The notes under the pieces were generated by a model. That model did not search any database. It was not told the origin of the DNA and saw only the letters and a list, made by a program, of their open reading frames with translations. Below, one piece after another: positions 1 to 8,091 of a DNA stretch of 54,187 nucleotides. The position numbers and the translations under genes are program-made. Each line of letters begins with the position of its first letter. Position 1 is the first letter of the stretch. The DNA is from Firmicutes bacterium HGW-Firmicutes-2 (lineage in GTDB: Bacteria > Bacillota > Clostridia > Lachnospirales > Vallitaleaceae), in NCBI GenBank assembly GCA_002841495.1, contig PGZV01000026.1:1-54187 (forward strand). The letters run 5' to 3'.

Positions 1-80
1 CAGCGCCTAAGTTCATTATAGTAAAAATAAAACAAATGAGCATTGAATTTTACTATATGTTCATTATACAAGGAGATATT

Positions 81-332
81 ATGAAATCATCGAACACAGG
101 ATTAAAAATTGCATTCTTGCTTTATTTACTCATTAGTATTTATATTGGTAAGGTATGGGGGCTTAGAATACTAGGTAAGATTTCACCCATTTTTTCAATA
201 GCACTTGCAGTTTTCATGATTGTCAGTCCAAAGCTAATTATAACATCTAAAAATCGTTTGGATAACGATAATGCTTATAGACTAGCTGGATGTGTGATAG
301 TATTCTTTACATTTATATATGTATTTATTTAA
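81..332 (+). CDS. small three-helix membrane protein
   Basis: An 83-residue hydrophobic protein of unknown function. Three likely membrane segments are visible at about residues 9-24, 33-50 and 67-83, with a charged linker (KNRLDNDN) between the second and third. I place the start at 81 rather than at the upstream ATG at 36 because AGGAGAT lies just before it at 71-77. No family is recognised. It stands alone at the left edge, and the next gene is convergent on the other strand. Confidence 0.6.
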   Translation: MKSSNTGLKIAFLLYLLISIYIGKVWGLRILGKISPIFSIALAVFMIVSPKLIITSKNRLDNDNAYRLAGCVIVFFTFIYVFI

Positions 333-400
333 GGTAGATCATACTGCAAAAGTGTTGTTACACTCAGTTTTGAGAAGTGATAATTCTCGGTATTAACAGG

Positions 401-420
401 TTGAATAGTTTTCTATTCAA
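401..420 (-). terminator. short hairpin after the dehydrogenase gene
   Basis: TTGAATAG and CTATTCAA form a perfect 8-bp stem with a TTTT loop in the gap between two convergent genes. A second small hairpin (GAGAA/TTCTC) lies at 373-389. There is no clear T-tract, so terminator function is only suggested by position. Confidence 0.3.
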
Positions 421-443
421 ATGGCTTTGATTCACCTGAACGT

Positions 444-1580
444 TTATTCATCAGCGGATGGTGGGATTAATACGAAATTACCGACAAATTTTTTCTCGAG
501 AAATTCTCTTTGAGCGTCCGCTATTTGTTCGAGTGGAAATATTTTTGCTACAAGTGGTTTGATTTCACCCTTTTCAATATAGGAGATAAGATTAGGAAAA
601 ACTGGCGCATCCCATGCGGTGCATCCAATCAGTCTCAGATCTTTCAAATAAAAATCCCGCATGTCAAAAGTTACAATGGGTCCTCCAATCGCGCCAGAAG
701 AAACATATCTTCCATTTCGTTTCAACAACTTAATCATGTCTCCATAACTAGGTCCTGCAACATTATCAATGATGATGTCAAAACTTTTTTCACCGAGTTT
801 GGAAAGAATATTCTCATCTCGTCTTACGACTAGGTCCGCTCCGATAGCAAGAACCTGTTCAACCTTAGATGCCGAAGCAATTGCAGTAACAATTGCCCCA
901 CGTCTTTTTGCAAGTTGAACGACGGCTGAACCTACGCCCCCTGATGCGCCAGTGACTAAAATATGCTCACCTTTACTTACATTCCCGCGATGAACCATAT
1001 TCTCAGCTGTTCCATAAGCGCAAGGGATTGTTCCAAGTTCGGCATCACTCCAATCGCAATTTACGACAAATGCTTCTGATGCCGGGACTTTGACGTATTG
1101 AGCGAAGGCACCATCAAAATCTGATCCCATCCAGATATTTTCCATGGACTCAAAATCAAACCGTCGCATGCATGCGCGTACAAGAACACGAGCGCCAATA
1201 GAGCTTTCATCTCCTCCTGAGCCAACTGCAACAATACGCCCACAACAATCTGTCCCTTGAATGAATGGGAAGGGCGTTGCTTCATTCCATCCACCATCTG
1301 CATTACTTAATGCCAACTGCTTCTCGGTTGCACTTTCTGTACTCGTTGTAATTGAAGATGAGTACCAACCAATACGCGTATTGATTTCTGTATTGTTGAC
1401 GCCTGCAGCCAACACCTGTATGAGAACTTCACCAGACTCTAGTGAAGGCATCCTCACCTCTCTACATTCAAGTTTTTCATAGCCACCATTGCCGGCAGTG
1501 ACAACAGCCTTCATTGTTTTCTCTCCTGATATTGGTTCGAATCGATCATTCTTAGGAGTAGTATCCCATTTCGTTTCCAT
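444..1580 (-). CDS. zinc-independent MDR dehydrogenase / quinone oxidoreductase-like protein
   Basis: A 378-residue medium-chain dehydrogenase/reductase. The N-terminal GroES-like domain covers roughly residues 23-180. The Rossmann half carries the nucleotide motif GASGGVGSAV at 211-220. The position of the zinc-ADH GHE motif reads GTDCCG, so a quinone-oxidoreductase-type, zinc-free enzyme is more likely than a classical alcohol dehydrogenase. The substrate cannot be read from the sequence. An AAAGGAAG ribosome site sits about 6 nt before the start at 1580. A second Met at residue 23 (MKAVV) matches where many family members begin, so the first 22 residues may be an extension. It is monocistronic. 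Confidence 0.8.
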   Translation of the reverse strand: METKWDTTPKNDRFEPISGEKTMKAVVTAGNGGYEKLECREVRMPSLESGEVLIQVLAAGVNNTEINTRIGWYSSSITTSTESATEKQLALSNADGGWNEATPFPFIQGTDCCGRIVAVGSGGDESSIGARVLVRACMRRFDFESMENIWMGSDFDGAFAQYVKVPASEAFVVNCDWSDAELGTIPCAYGTAENMVHRGNVSKGEHILVTGASGGVGSAVVQLAKRRGAIVTAIASASKVEQVLAIGADLVVRRDENILSKLGEKSFDIIIDNVAGPSYGDMIKLLKRNGRYVSSGAIGGPIVTFDMRDFYLKDLRLIGCTAWDAPVFPNLISYIEKGEIKPLVAKIFPLEQIADAQREFLEKKFVGNFVLIPPSADE

Positions 1581-1752
1581 ATAAACTTCCTTTCGATAAA
1601 CATATTAATTACTATTGCCTACACATAACTATTACCAAAATTTCGCGCTAACTTAAAAATCCTATATTCTTTAGTGATTTAAGAAGAATTAAGTAGTACC
1701 TTTTTAAGATTAACATTTAATACACCCGCTTTCAAGAATAGGTTTTTAATGT

Positions 1753-1810
1753 TAGAGAAGATATCCATTTTGATAGTATCCATTTATAGAGGCCAGAAAA
1801 AAACAGCGAT
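1753..1810 (+). repeat. decayed copy of the glycosyltransferase leader, in the gap 1581-1953
   Basis: This 58-base stretch matches 3310-3368, the leader and first codons of the glycosyltransferase gene. The first 22 bases are identical, including AGAAGATATCCATTTTG, and the match continues with scattered changes and one deletion through the AGCGAT that encodes Ile-Ala-Ile in the intact gene. Here the start codon is lost (ATG reads AAA). The rest of the 373-base gap holds the upstream region of the dehydrogenase and a TATAAT at 1900-1905 ahead of the HD-GYP gene. I see no gene in it. Confidence 0.55.
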
Positions 1811-1953
1811 AATCCGCATCACATGCTTAAATAAGGAAGTGATGCATTTTATTCTTTATTAGATTTTTCATTTCTATATATATTTTGGTGTAAAAAATGT
1901 ATAATAATGATAAGAAACACCATAAACTTGGTGAGTGATACAAGGAGGTCGTT

Positions 1954-3207
1954 ATGATTTATGATCTTAAGATGTTCGATGTCATGTCTGCGTTTATTAA
2001 TGCGATTGATGTGGTCAACCCGATTCTAAAACATCATCATAGGCGTGTAGCCATTATCGCCTACTATCTAGGCGAGGCTTGTGGACTGGATACCTTTCAA
2101 CAATCCAACTTAATACTGGCATGCACCCTTCATGATATTGGTGCATTAACGGTAAAAGATAGCCTTGAACTCAAAGAACTAGATGTTGTGAATCCAGAAG
2201 CACATGAACGATTAGGTGCAGGTATTATTTCTTCTTTCACACCTTTTGAGCACATGAGTAAAATCATTCGCCATCATCATGTAAAAGCTTCCGATAAAGC
2301 CATTAATGATGAACTTGCTGTGCCCTATGAATCCTTTATCTTGCATTTGGCGGACCGAATTGAAATACTTCTAAAAACGGATGAGCTCGCACTGAACCAA
2401 AAAGCATATGTTATAACTACCCTTAGTGAGTTAAAGGGTAGTTTGTTTGATGAGACCGTCTATCGTGTTTTTTTAGATTTGGCTGAAAAAGAGCAATTCT
2501 GGTTTGATATTGACTATATGGGTATGCATGACCTTCTGGAAAAGGTTGATTTCGATTGCTTTTCTATTGAAAACAATCTTGAGACGGTCAACGATCTTGT
2601 TGCAACCTTAAGTAAAGTAATCGATTATAAATCACGTTATACAGCAGCACACTCTGCTCGTGTAGCTCATGTTGCATTCAGGCTTGCAAAACAAATGAAT
2701 TTGGAAGATAAGGTTTGTTCCGGTATTAAATTAGCAGCCTATATGCATGACTTTGGCAAGATCGCCATTCCTACAGAGATCTTGGAAAAACCCACGTCTC
2801 TAACCAAGGAAGAGTTTAACATCATGATGACGCATCCCTATTATACGTATGAAATATTAAAACATGTAAAAGGTATCGAAGAACTGGCAATGTGGGCAGG
2901 CTCACACCATGAAAAGTTGGATAATTCCGGATACCCGAAGAAAACGAAGGCACAAAATATCGGCATAGAGATTCAGATTATTATATACGCAGATATTTTT
3001 TCGGCACTCTCAGAGGACCGTCCTTATAGAAAATCCATGGAACTGGATAAGGTCATGGAAACGATTAACAATGAATATAAAGATATTGTAGGCAACACTG
3101 TTTATGATGTATTGCTTTCAATGGCTGAAGTACTCTTTTGCGAAATCAAGAAGATCCGTGAGACCATTAATGAAGAATATGATCATATCATCCATCCGGA
3201 AAAATAA
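1954..3207 (+). CDS. tandem HD / HD-GYP domain protein
   Basis: A 417-residue protein with two HD-superfamily domains. The first (residues 1-170) has H60-D61 in an HDIG context and a later His cluster but no GYP motif. The second (about 210-400) has H265-D266 and HHEKLDNSGYP at 318-328, the HD-GYP signature of cyclic-di-GMP phosphodiesterases. No membrane segment or receiver domain is present, so it is probably cytoplasmic. AAGGAGGTCGTT precedes the ATG. It is one of two HD-type signalling proteins in the window, the other being the GGDEF+HD sensor at 9 kb. Hydrolysis of cyclic dinucleotides follows from the family; the role of the first domain is unknown. Confidence 0.85.
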   Translation: MIYDLKMFDVMSAFINAIDVVNPILKHHHRRVAIIAYYLGEACGLDTFQQSNLILACTLHDIGALTVKDSLELKELDVVNPEAHERLGAGIISSFTPFEHMSKIIRHHHVKASDKAINDELAVPYESFILHLADRIEILLKTDELALNQKAYVITTLSELKGSLFDETVYRVFLDLAEKEQFWFDIDYMGMHDLLEKVDFDCFSIENNLETVNDLVATLSKVIDYKSRYTAAHSARVAHVAFRLAKQMNLEDKVCSGIKLAAYMHDFGKIAIPTEILEKPTSLTKEEFNIMMTHPYYTYEILKHVKGIEELAMWAGSHHEKLDNSGYPKKTKAQNIGIEIQIIIYADIFSALSEDRPYRKSMELDKVMETINNEYKDIVGNTVYDVLLSMAEVLFCEIKKIRETINEEYDHIIHPEK

Positions 3208-3309
3208 AGCATCGCGTTTTACATCGTATCAACAAACTTTACATAAATATGAATAAACCTCACATAGGCCCCATATAGGCTTAACCTTCATATGATATCA
3301 TTTAGGTGA

Positions 3310-3368
3310 TAGAGAAGATATCCATTTTGATGGTAGCCACCTATGGAGGTTAAAATGAAAATAGCGAT
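3310..3368 (+). repeat. leader shared with the decayed copy at 1753-1810
   Basis: The leader and start of the glycosyltransferase gene, including its GGAGGT ribosome site at 3345-3350 and the ATG at 3355. Within it ATCCATTTTGATGGT is a short imperfect inverted repeat that could be an operator. This copy is the intact one. Confidence 0.5.
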
Positions 3369-4536
3369 TTTTACAGATACTTTTTTACCACAGGTCAATG
3401 GTGTCACCAATACCTTAAGACGATTTGGTGAATATTTAAAAGCCAATCACATTGACTATATTTTTGTAACACCAGAACAAAAAAGCGAAAGTGATTTACC
3501 CTACAATATCGAAGCTTTTTTATCTACGCCTTTCTTTTTATATCCTGAATGCCGTCTTACTTTCCCTAACTTAATTCGATTAAACAAAAGACTGGATGCT
3601 TTTGGACCGGACATCATATTTACAATGACGGAATTCACTATGGGTCTATGTGGTCTAAACTATGGTAAAACACACAATATTCCTGCAGTCTCTAACTATT
3701 CTACCAACTTCTCGACCATACTAAAATCTTATAAATTAGGCGTCCTTGAAAAACTGACAGATAAATATTTGGCCTGGTTTCACCAAGAAGCCACTAGAAC
3801 CGTAACCCCTTCCGTTGAATCTGAAAAAATATTGAAAAAGTTGGGTGTTTTAAGAACGGGCATTTTTGGTAGGGGGATTGATTTTGACCATTTCTCAAGG
3901 GATAAGCGATCCGTCCAGCTTAGGAAAGAATTGGGTCTAGAGGGTAAACTGGGATTACTTTATGTGGGCAGATTATCACCTGAGAAGGATTTAGATGTGC
4001 TAAGAGATGCAATGCAACTGTTAAATCATACATACTCGGACCAAATTCAACTGGTAATCACCGGTGAAGGTCCGATGGAGAATGAACTAAAAAAAACCAT
4101 GCCGGATAATGTGGTATTTACCGGTTACAAAAGAGGACAAGCATTAGCAGAAATCTATGCCAGTTGTGATATTTTTGCTTTTCCTTCCTCTTTTGAAACT
4201 TTTGGAAATGTTGTGCTAGAAGCCTTTGCTTCAGGACTCCCTGTAGTCGGTGTGAACATGGGGGGCGTGAAGACCTTGATTGATCCAGGATATAATGGTT
4301 TCCTAGTAGAACCCAATGACAGCGAAGCCTTTGCCCTTGCTCTAGAGAAGTTGATTGTTGGTGACATAATGCGTCATCAATTTGGAACAAGAGGCAGAAA
4401 TTATGCAAAAGGAAAATCTTGGGATGCTGTCTTTAACACATTATTAGAGGACTTTGCTACTATTATTCGAGATTGTGAAGCGTTACCAGAACCAGAGTTG
4501 AATCCCTATTACCAAGAAGAAAACAGTATCGCCTAA
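3355..4536 (+). CDS. GT4-family glycosyltransferase (diacylglycerol-glucosyltransferase-like)
   Basis: A 393-residue retaining glycosyltransferase with the GT-B fold. The N-terminus reads MKIAIFTDTFLPQVNG followed by TNTLRR, the acceptor-side glycine loop. The C-terminal half has GEGPMENEL and the EX7E motif FETFGNVVLEA with a downstream GLPVVG. Sequence style matches the Firmicute enzymes that glucosylate diacylglycerol or phosphatidylinositol lipids, but the acceptor is inferred only. I start at 3355, not at the ATG at 3343, because that ATG is part of the ribosome site (ATGGAGGTTAAAATG). The stop is followed after one base by the ATG of a broken glycosidase-like gene. Confidence 0.85.
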   Translation: MKIAIFTDTFLPQVNGVTNTLRRFGEYLKANHIDYIFVTPEQKSESDLPYNIEAFLSTPFFLYPECRLTFPNLIRLNKRLDAFGPDIIFTMTEFTMGLCGLNYGKTHNIPAVSNYSTNFSTILKSYKLGVLEKLTDKYLAWFHQEATRTVTPSVESEKILKKLGVLRTGIFGRGIDFDHFSRDKRSVQLRKELGLEGKLGLLYVGRLSPEKDLDVLRDAMQLLNHTYSDQIQLVITGEGPMENELKKTMPDNVVFTGYKRGQALAEIYASCDIFAFPSSFETFGNVVLEAFASGLPVVGVNMGGVKTLIDPGYNGFLVEPNDSEAFALALEKLIVGDIMRHQFGTRGRNYAKGKSWDAVFNTLLEDFATIIRDCEALPEPELNPYYQEENSIA

Positions 4537-4537
4537 T

Positions 4538-5797
4538 ATGAAAACGCTTAATGATGAACATACGACAACTTACTTTACGTTAGGTACTTATCGATTACGA
4601 CATCCTTTATTCTTATTGTTTAAGCCCTCGCTCGTACATTACCCTTATTTTGTCGTCTTTGAGACCATAAACCATCATGAGATCAAAGGCAAAAAAAATA
4701 AACATCCCTATGGTAACACCTACATCTCCTCTCCCAGTTTTGAAGGGGAATATTTTGAGGGACTGGATGAAGCCTGCTTGGAAACACCGTCATGCAACAA
4801 TGAAAGTGGCCACTTATCTCTACAATTTTGTATGACACAACCGCATATGACTTTAAACAGTGTTAAAATGCAATCCGTAACTTCTATCAGAAGCACTTCG
4901 GATTCAAATAGCTTTTTTGTAGAAGGACCCAAGCGATGGCGCTGGCATCTATATGCTTCCAAAATGATTCAGGCGCTAGGGAAATACGCTTTTTATGATA
5001 ACAAAAGAAGTGGAAAAAGTTCATATATATTACCAAATAAGTATGCAAAATTTGAAATGATATGGCTGGGTCTTTCCTACGGACCCATCGGGATCGGCGA
5101 TCAACTTGGAAAAGAAAATATGGCCTTAATTAAAAAGGTTATAAAAGCAGATGGGGAGATCATCAAACCGGACGTGCCAGCAGTGCCTTTAGATGCCTGT
5201 TATATATACAAGCCCTATGATGTATCCTCTAAAAAAGGTGTAACAGTAATTAGTTACAGTCAGATCACATCGAATATTGAGAGCTATAAAGTACTCTATT
5301 TGTTAAGCTTTAATATGAATCCTATCGGTAAGAAAGTAACCACGACCTATGCATTAAAATAGACCCATCATACAAAAACAGGTAGCTATGCAATCTATGA
5401 CTATTTTTCAATGACCCTTCAAGTGTGTAACGAACAAGACCTTAAGACCTATTCTATGAAGGGCAGAAAAATATATTATCATATAGGTGCACCGATCGTT
5501 CATGGATTTGCCTATATTGGAGATGTATCCAAACATGTCTGCGCCAGTAGCCAGTTGGTGGAGCACATAGACATTGGGCCTAATTCAGTGACCATAGATA
5601 TAAGCTATGTAGAACGATCACAGCAATCTCAGTGGGTATGCTATAGTCAGTATAGACCTCAAAGGATTACGTGTGACTCAACGGAAATTGCTTATGAATT
5701 TAAAGAGGGGAAGTTACGCTTTGATTTGAAAGACTTAAAGTCTGACTTGGTAGACTTGAATAAAGCCAGAATCAGAATAAAATATTCGGCAGAATAA
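4538..5797 (+). pseudogene. GH36/Sip1-like glycoside hydrolase fragment with an in-frame TAG
   Basis: One reading frame of about 419 codons broken by a TAG at 5360-5362; it stays open on both sides of it. The segment around MQSVTSIRSTSD, the GPKRWRWHLY stretch and LSYGPIGIGDQLGKEN resemble the later part of the barrel of clan GH-D proteins (alpha-galactosidase / raffinose-synthase-like). After the stop the frame continues with GSYAIYDYFSMTLQV into a beta-rich C-terminal domain. The usual proteins are much longer, so the catalytic front half seems to be missing. There is no good ribosome site before 4538. I read it as a gene degraded by an internal deletion plus a nonsense change; family assignment is from recall of motifs. 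Confidence 0.5.
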
Positions 5798-5813
5798 AGA
5801 TATCTACCCTTTA

Positions 5814-5839
5814 ACCCTCATTTTCAATAAAGTGAGGGT
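5814..5839 (+). terminator. rho-independent terminator
   Basis: ACCCTCATTTT and AAAGTGAGGGT form an 11-bp stem with one G-T pair and a CAAT loop, followed by ATTTTAAT. It ends the glycosyltransferase/glycosidase transcription unit. Confidence 0.65.
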
Positions 5840-5960
5840 ATTTTAATACCTTTTGTTGCGAGAATATGAATTTAAAGCCATTAGAAAAAAATTTTATGTA
5901 TCTAAATCCAAATATACGTTCTAGCTAAGGTAATCCCCCAAATCATATAGAAAAAAAGAG

Positions 5961-5978
5961 CCACATATGTGGTATAAT
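5961..5978 (+). promoter_or_regulatory. palindromic operator abutting a -10 box
   Basis: CCACATATGTGG at 5961-5972 is a perfect 12-bp palindrome directly joined to TATAAT at 5973-5978. The -35 region (around 5950) is A-rich with no good TTGACA. A regulator bound here would cover the spacer of the promoter for the 58-residue gene that starts 34 bases later. Confidence 0.5.
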
Positions 5979-6011
5979 ATGCGTGGGAGAATAATTAATA
6001 TAGGAGGTCAT

Positions 6012-6188
6012 ATGAACGAAAAAGATATAGTTAGTGTGGAAAATTTGTATAAGCGTTATGTAAGAAAAGCCATTGGTTATGCAATGACTTTTGTTCATGA
6101 TAAAGTGTTTTTTCCAATGACTTCTGACATAAAAGAAAATGAAATGATAGAAATTTCAAAAAATCTCATAAAAACGTCACTTTTTTGA
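6012..6188 (+). CDS. 58-residue protein of unknown function
   Basis: A short, mixed-charge protein with no signal peptide or membrane segment, ending in a Lys/Leu/Phe tail. The start at 6012 is chosen because AGGAGGT lies at 6002-6008; an in-frame ATG further upstream lacks a ribosome site. It has its own promoter with a palindrome and a terminator whose stem overlaps the stop codon, so it appears to be a complete small transcription unit. I do not recognise the family. A regulatory or toxin-like role is possible, with nothing specific to support it. Confidence 0.5.
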   Translation: MNEKDIVSVENLYKRYVRKAIGYAMTFVHDKVFFPMTSDIKENEMIEISKNLIKTSLF

Positions 6189-6225
6189 TCACTTCCTTAT
6201 ATATATAGTGAAGGAGGTGATTTTT
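6188..6225 (+). terminator. terminator of the 58-residue gene
   Basis: ATCACTTCCTT (6188-6198) pairs with AAGGAGGTGAT (6211-6221) with one G-T pair, followed by TTTTT. The right arm also resembles a strong ribosome site before an 8-codon ORF at 6226. The terminator reading is preferred. Confidence 0.6.
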
Positions 6226-6240
6226 ATGTTAAGCAAAGTA

Positions 6241-6356
6241 TCAAAGCATTAGTTCTATTACTGATTATCAGTAAATGAAAAATCTGTAAAATAAAAGAGA
6301 TAAATGATTTTACAGATTAATCATTTATTAATTCAAAATTCAAAAAAATGCTTTGA
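6241..6356 (+). ncRNA. candidate multi-branched structured RNA element
   Basis: TCAAAGCATT (6241-6250) pairs perfectly with AATGCTTTGA (6347-6356), enclosing two further perfect hairpins: TTACTGA/TCAGTAA (6258-6274, 3-nt loop) and AATCTGTAAAAT/ATTTTACAGATT (6281-6292 with 6307-6318). A competing stem, TAAATGATT/AATCATTTA (6301-6309 with 6319-6327), overlaps the second hairpin. The nested arms in a non-coding gap suggest a structured RNA or a small inverted-repeat element. No known family is recognised, and expression is unproven. Confidence 0.35.
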
Positions 6357-6433
6357 ATCGTGTGTTATGGTCTATCAATATAAATTTCAGATTTCTTTAT
6401 ATTTGAATAAGGTGAAAGGAAGGTGATGTTACT

Positions 6434-7003
6434 ATGAGAAAAATACTTCTTATACTATGTATTTGTTATACCTGTTTTCAATTAGGGGCTTGTAAAGTGA
6501 AGTTTCCAAACGATGCTTTAAATCAGGAACAAATAACGAATACTCAAGATGAAGAAAACAGTAATAATAAAAAAGGTAACATTGAGCAGAGTGATTTTAA
6601 CATTGAACAAGAAATTAGAACCCCGTATTATTCAATCTCTATACCAGAGGATTGGTCTTATAAAGAGCTTGAGACTGGAACACTATATTTTATGATAGAG
6701 AATGAAGAAGTTGGAGGGTTATACATCCAATCATATTATTCAGATAATAGCGATCCGTTAAAAAGACTGCTACCAAATCACTCTGAAATAATTGAATCTA
6801 AAAAGTTGGATGGCTTTTTTACCGAAGCACACAAAATAAAGATTATTATTTCACCACCAGCTGCATCTAAAGATATAAGGACTGAAAACTGGACATATAT
6901 TTTTCTTATAAAAGACAAGACAACGGTATATGAAGTGTTTTTAAATACCGATTTAATCGACGAAAATGATATTCTGACTATTGCCAAGAGCTTTAGACTA
7001 TGA
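6434..7003 (+). CDS. lipoprotein with a PsbP-like globular domain
   Basis: A 189-residue secreted lipoprotein. Residues 1-20 are a signal peptide with lipobox QLGAC (Cys20). Residues 21-55 are a low-complexity Asn/Gln/Glu linker. From about residue 58 (TPYYSISIPEDWSYKE) there is a compact domain ending in ILTIAKSFRL, the pattern of PsbP/MOG1-like small domains on Firmicute lipoproteins. Function unknown; it should be anchored on the outer face of the membrane. The upstream gap carries the candidate structured RNA at 6241-6356. The ribosome site GGAAGGTGA is 7 nt before the ATG. Confidence 0.7.
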   Translation: MRKILLILCICYTCFQLGACKVKFPNDALNQEQITNTQDEENSNNKKGNIEQSDFNIEQEIRTPYYSISIPEDWSYKELETGTLYFMIENEEVGGLYIQSYYSDNSDPLKRLLPNHSEIIESKKLDGFFTEAHKIKIIISPPAASKDIRTENWTYIFLIKDKTTVYEVFLNTDLIDENDILTIAKSFRL

Positions 7004-7091
7004 CGAATGTCAGTTACATGGTTATATTATTTTTAGCACGAAACGATATCAAATTTTAATATTACAATGAAATGGCTGACTATTATGTTAT

Positions 7092-7290
7092 ATGAAGAAT
7101 AATAGCTATTTAAAAGCCGCTGATTACTACAATAAAATAATTGAAATATATGACTCTGTTTATTAAGTATATTTAAACAAGGGTGCTGTGTTGATTGAAT
7201 CTAATAATTATAAGGATTGTAAGGTGTCAATGGCCCTGAAATTTAACAAACCATATAGTAAAACTGAAGATTATTGCAAAGGAGGAATTA
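7092..7290 (+). pseudogene. TPR-protein remnant with an in-frame TAA
   Basis: In one frame the translation runs LKAADYYNKIIEIYDSVY, stop (TAA 7164-7166), then VYLNKGAVLIESNNYKD. The spacing of A, Y, A/G and L residues is that of a tetratricopeptide repeat helix pair. The stop sits inside the repeat and the surroundings give no longer ORF, so this is a fragment of a former TPR protein. Confidence 0.45.
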
Positions 7291-7292
7291 CT

Positions 7293-7394
7293 TTGGATAA
7301 CTTACCTTATCTAATTACAGTGACAATTGCATGGATAATTGTGATTGTAATTGGAGTAATAGTTTATAAATTTTTTCGCAAGCATGGAAAGTGA
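7293..7394 (+). CDS. small single-pass membrane peptide (TTG start)
   Basis: A 34-residue peptide beginning at TTG 7293, with GGAGG at 7281-7285 placed 7 nt upstream. It consists of one membrane helix (about residues 5-25, rich in Ile and Val) followed by a basic tail KFFRKHGK. It continues the frame of the TPR remnant, so it could instead be the tail of that broken gene. The well-placed ribosome site argues for separate translation. Function unknown. Confidence 0.4.
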   Translation: MDNLPYLITVTIAWIIVIVIGVIVYKFFRKHGK

Positions 7395-7496
7395 GCAAGC
7401 AGTGGTCTCGGACGGTTCCTTTGGTTCAATAGCGTAAAAAGTTAACTTAAGTAAAATGTAAATGAGCCATAATAAGAATTAGGAGAGGTATTTAGG

Positions 7497-7967
7497 ATGA
7501 AGGAAAATAGAAAGATTATTATTACGAGTCTCATATTCATAAGTTATTTGGTGATTGGAACCTATATTCATACTTTTATAATGAACATAGATTTTTTTGA
7601 TGAAAAGTATAGTGATACGATTCTCGCAAATATGTATTTTAGACTTATAGTATATTATTTGTATTTCATTTTATTTGGTGCAATAATAGGCGTTGCAGAC
7701 CTTATTGAAGAGATAGAAAAGGGTGGTAAATGGACCATAAAATGGTGGAAAATAATCATTCAAGGTCTACCAATGGTATATATAGCATTTCAATACTTTT
7801 TATATTTTAATCCTATTAAAATCATACGTGTTATTTCAATTCCTTTCTTTATACAGAACGAATATGTTTCACTACTTGCTATGATAGCAGTTGGTTATAT
7901 ATTCATAACAAGTATAAAAAGAAATCCAAATATAGAAACACAATCTGAGGGTGAGGATACAATATGA
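7497..7967 (+). CDS. four-helix integral membrane protein
   Basis: A 156-residue protein with likely membrane segments near residues 8-28, 47-66, 88-105 and 122-140, and a charged tail. AGGAGAGG precedes the ATG by 8 nt. No motif or family is recognised. It sits between the TPR remnant and the PhzF-like gene without obvious operon partners. Confidence 0.6.
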   Translation: MKENRKIIITSLIFISYLVIGTYIHTFIMNIDFFDEKYSDTILANMYFRLIVYYLYFILFGAIIGVADLIEEIEKGGKWTIKWWKIIIQGLPMVYIAFQYFLYFNPIKIIRVISIPFFIQNEYVSLLAMIAVGYIFITSIKRNPNIETQSEGEDTI

Positions 7968-8091
7968 CACAAGAAGCTCAGATTTAAACTTTTTATACTC
8001 ATAAAAAAAGCAAAGTTCCAAAAGTATTAGAAAAAATAACAAAAATGAAAATCCTATGGAAAAGCTAAATTATTAACTAGGGAGGCGGATT

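Noticed and set aside
510-833. 107-codon ORF on the + strand inside the dehydrogenase gene
   Set aside because: Antisense shadow of a well-supported gene; no ribosome site and no family. The same applies to the other opposite-strand ORFs inside real genes.
6226-6252. An 8-codon ORF behind a perfect AAGGAGGTGAT ribosome site
   Set aside because: The ribosome-like sequence is the right arm of a terminator hairpin, and the peptide has no support.
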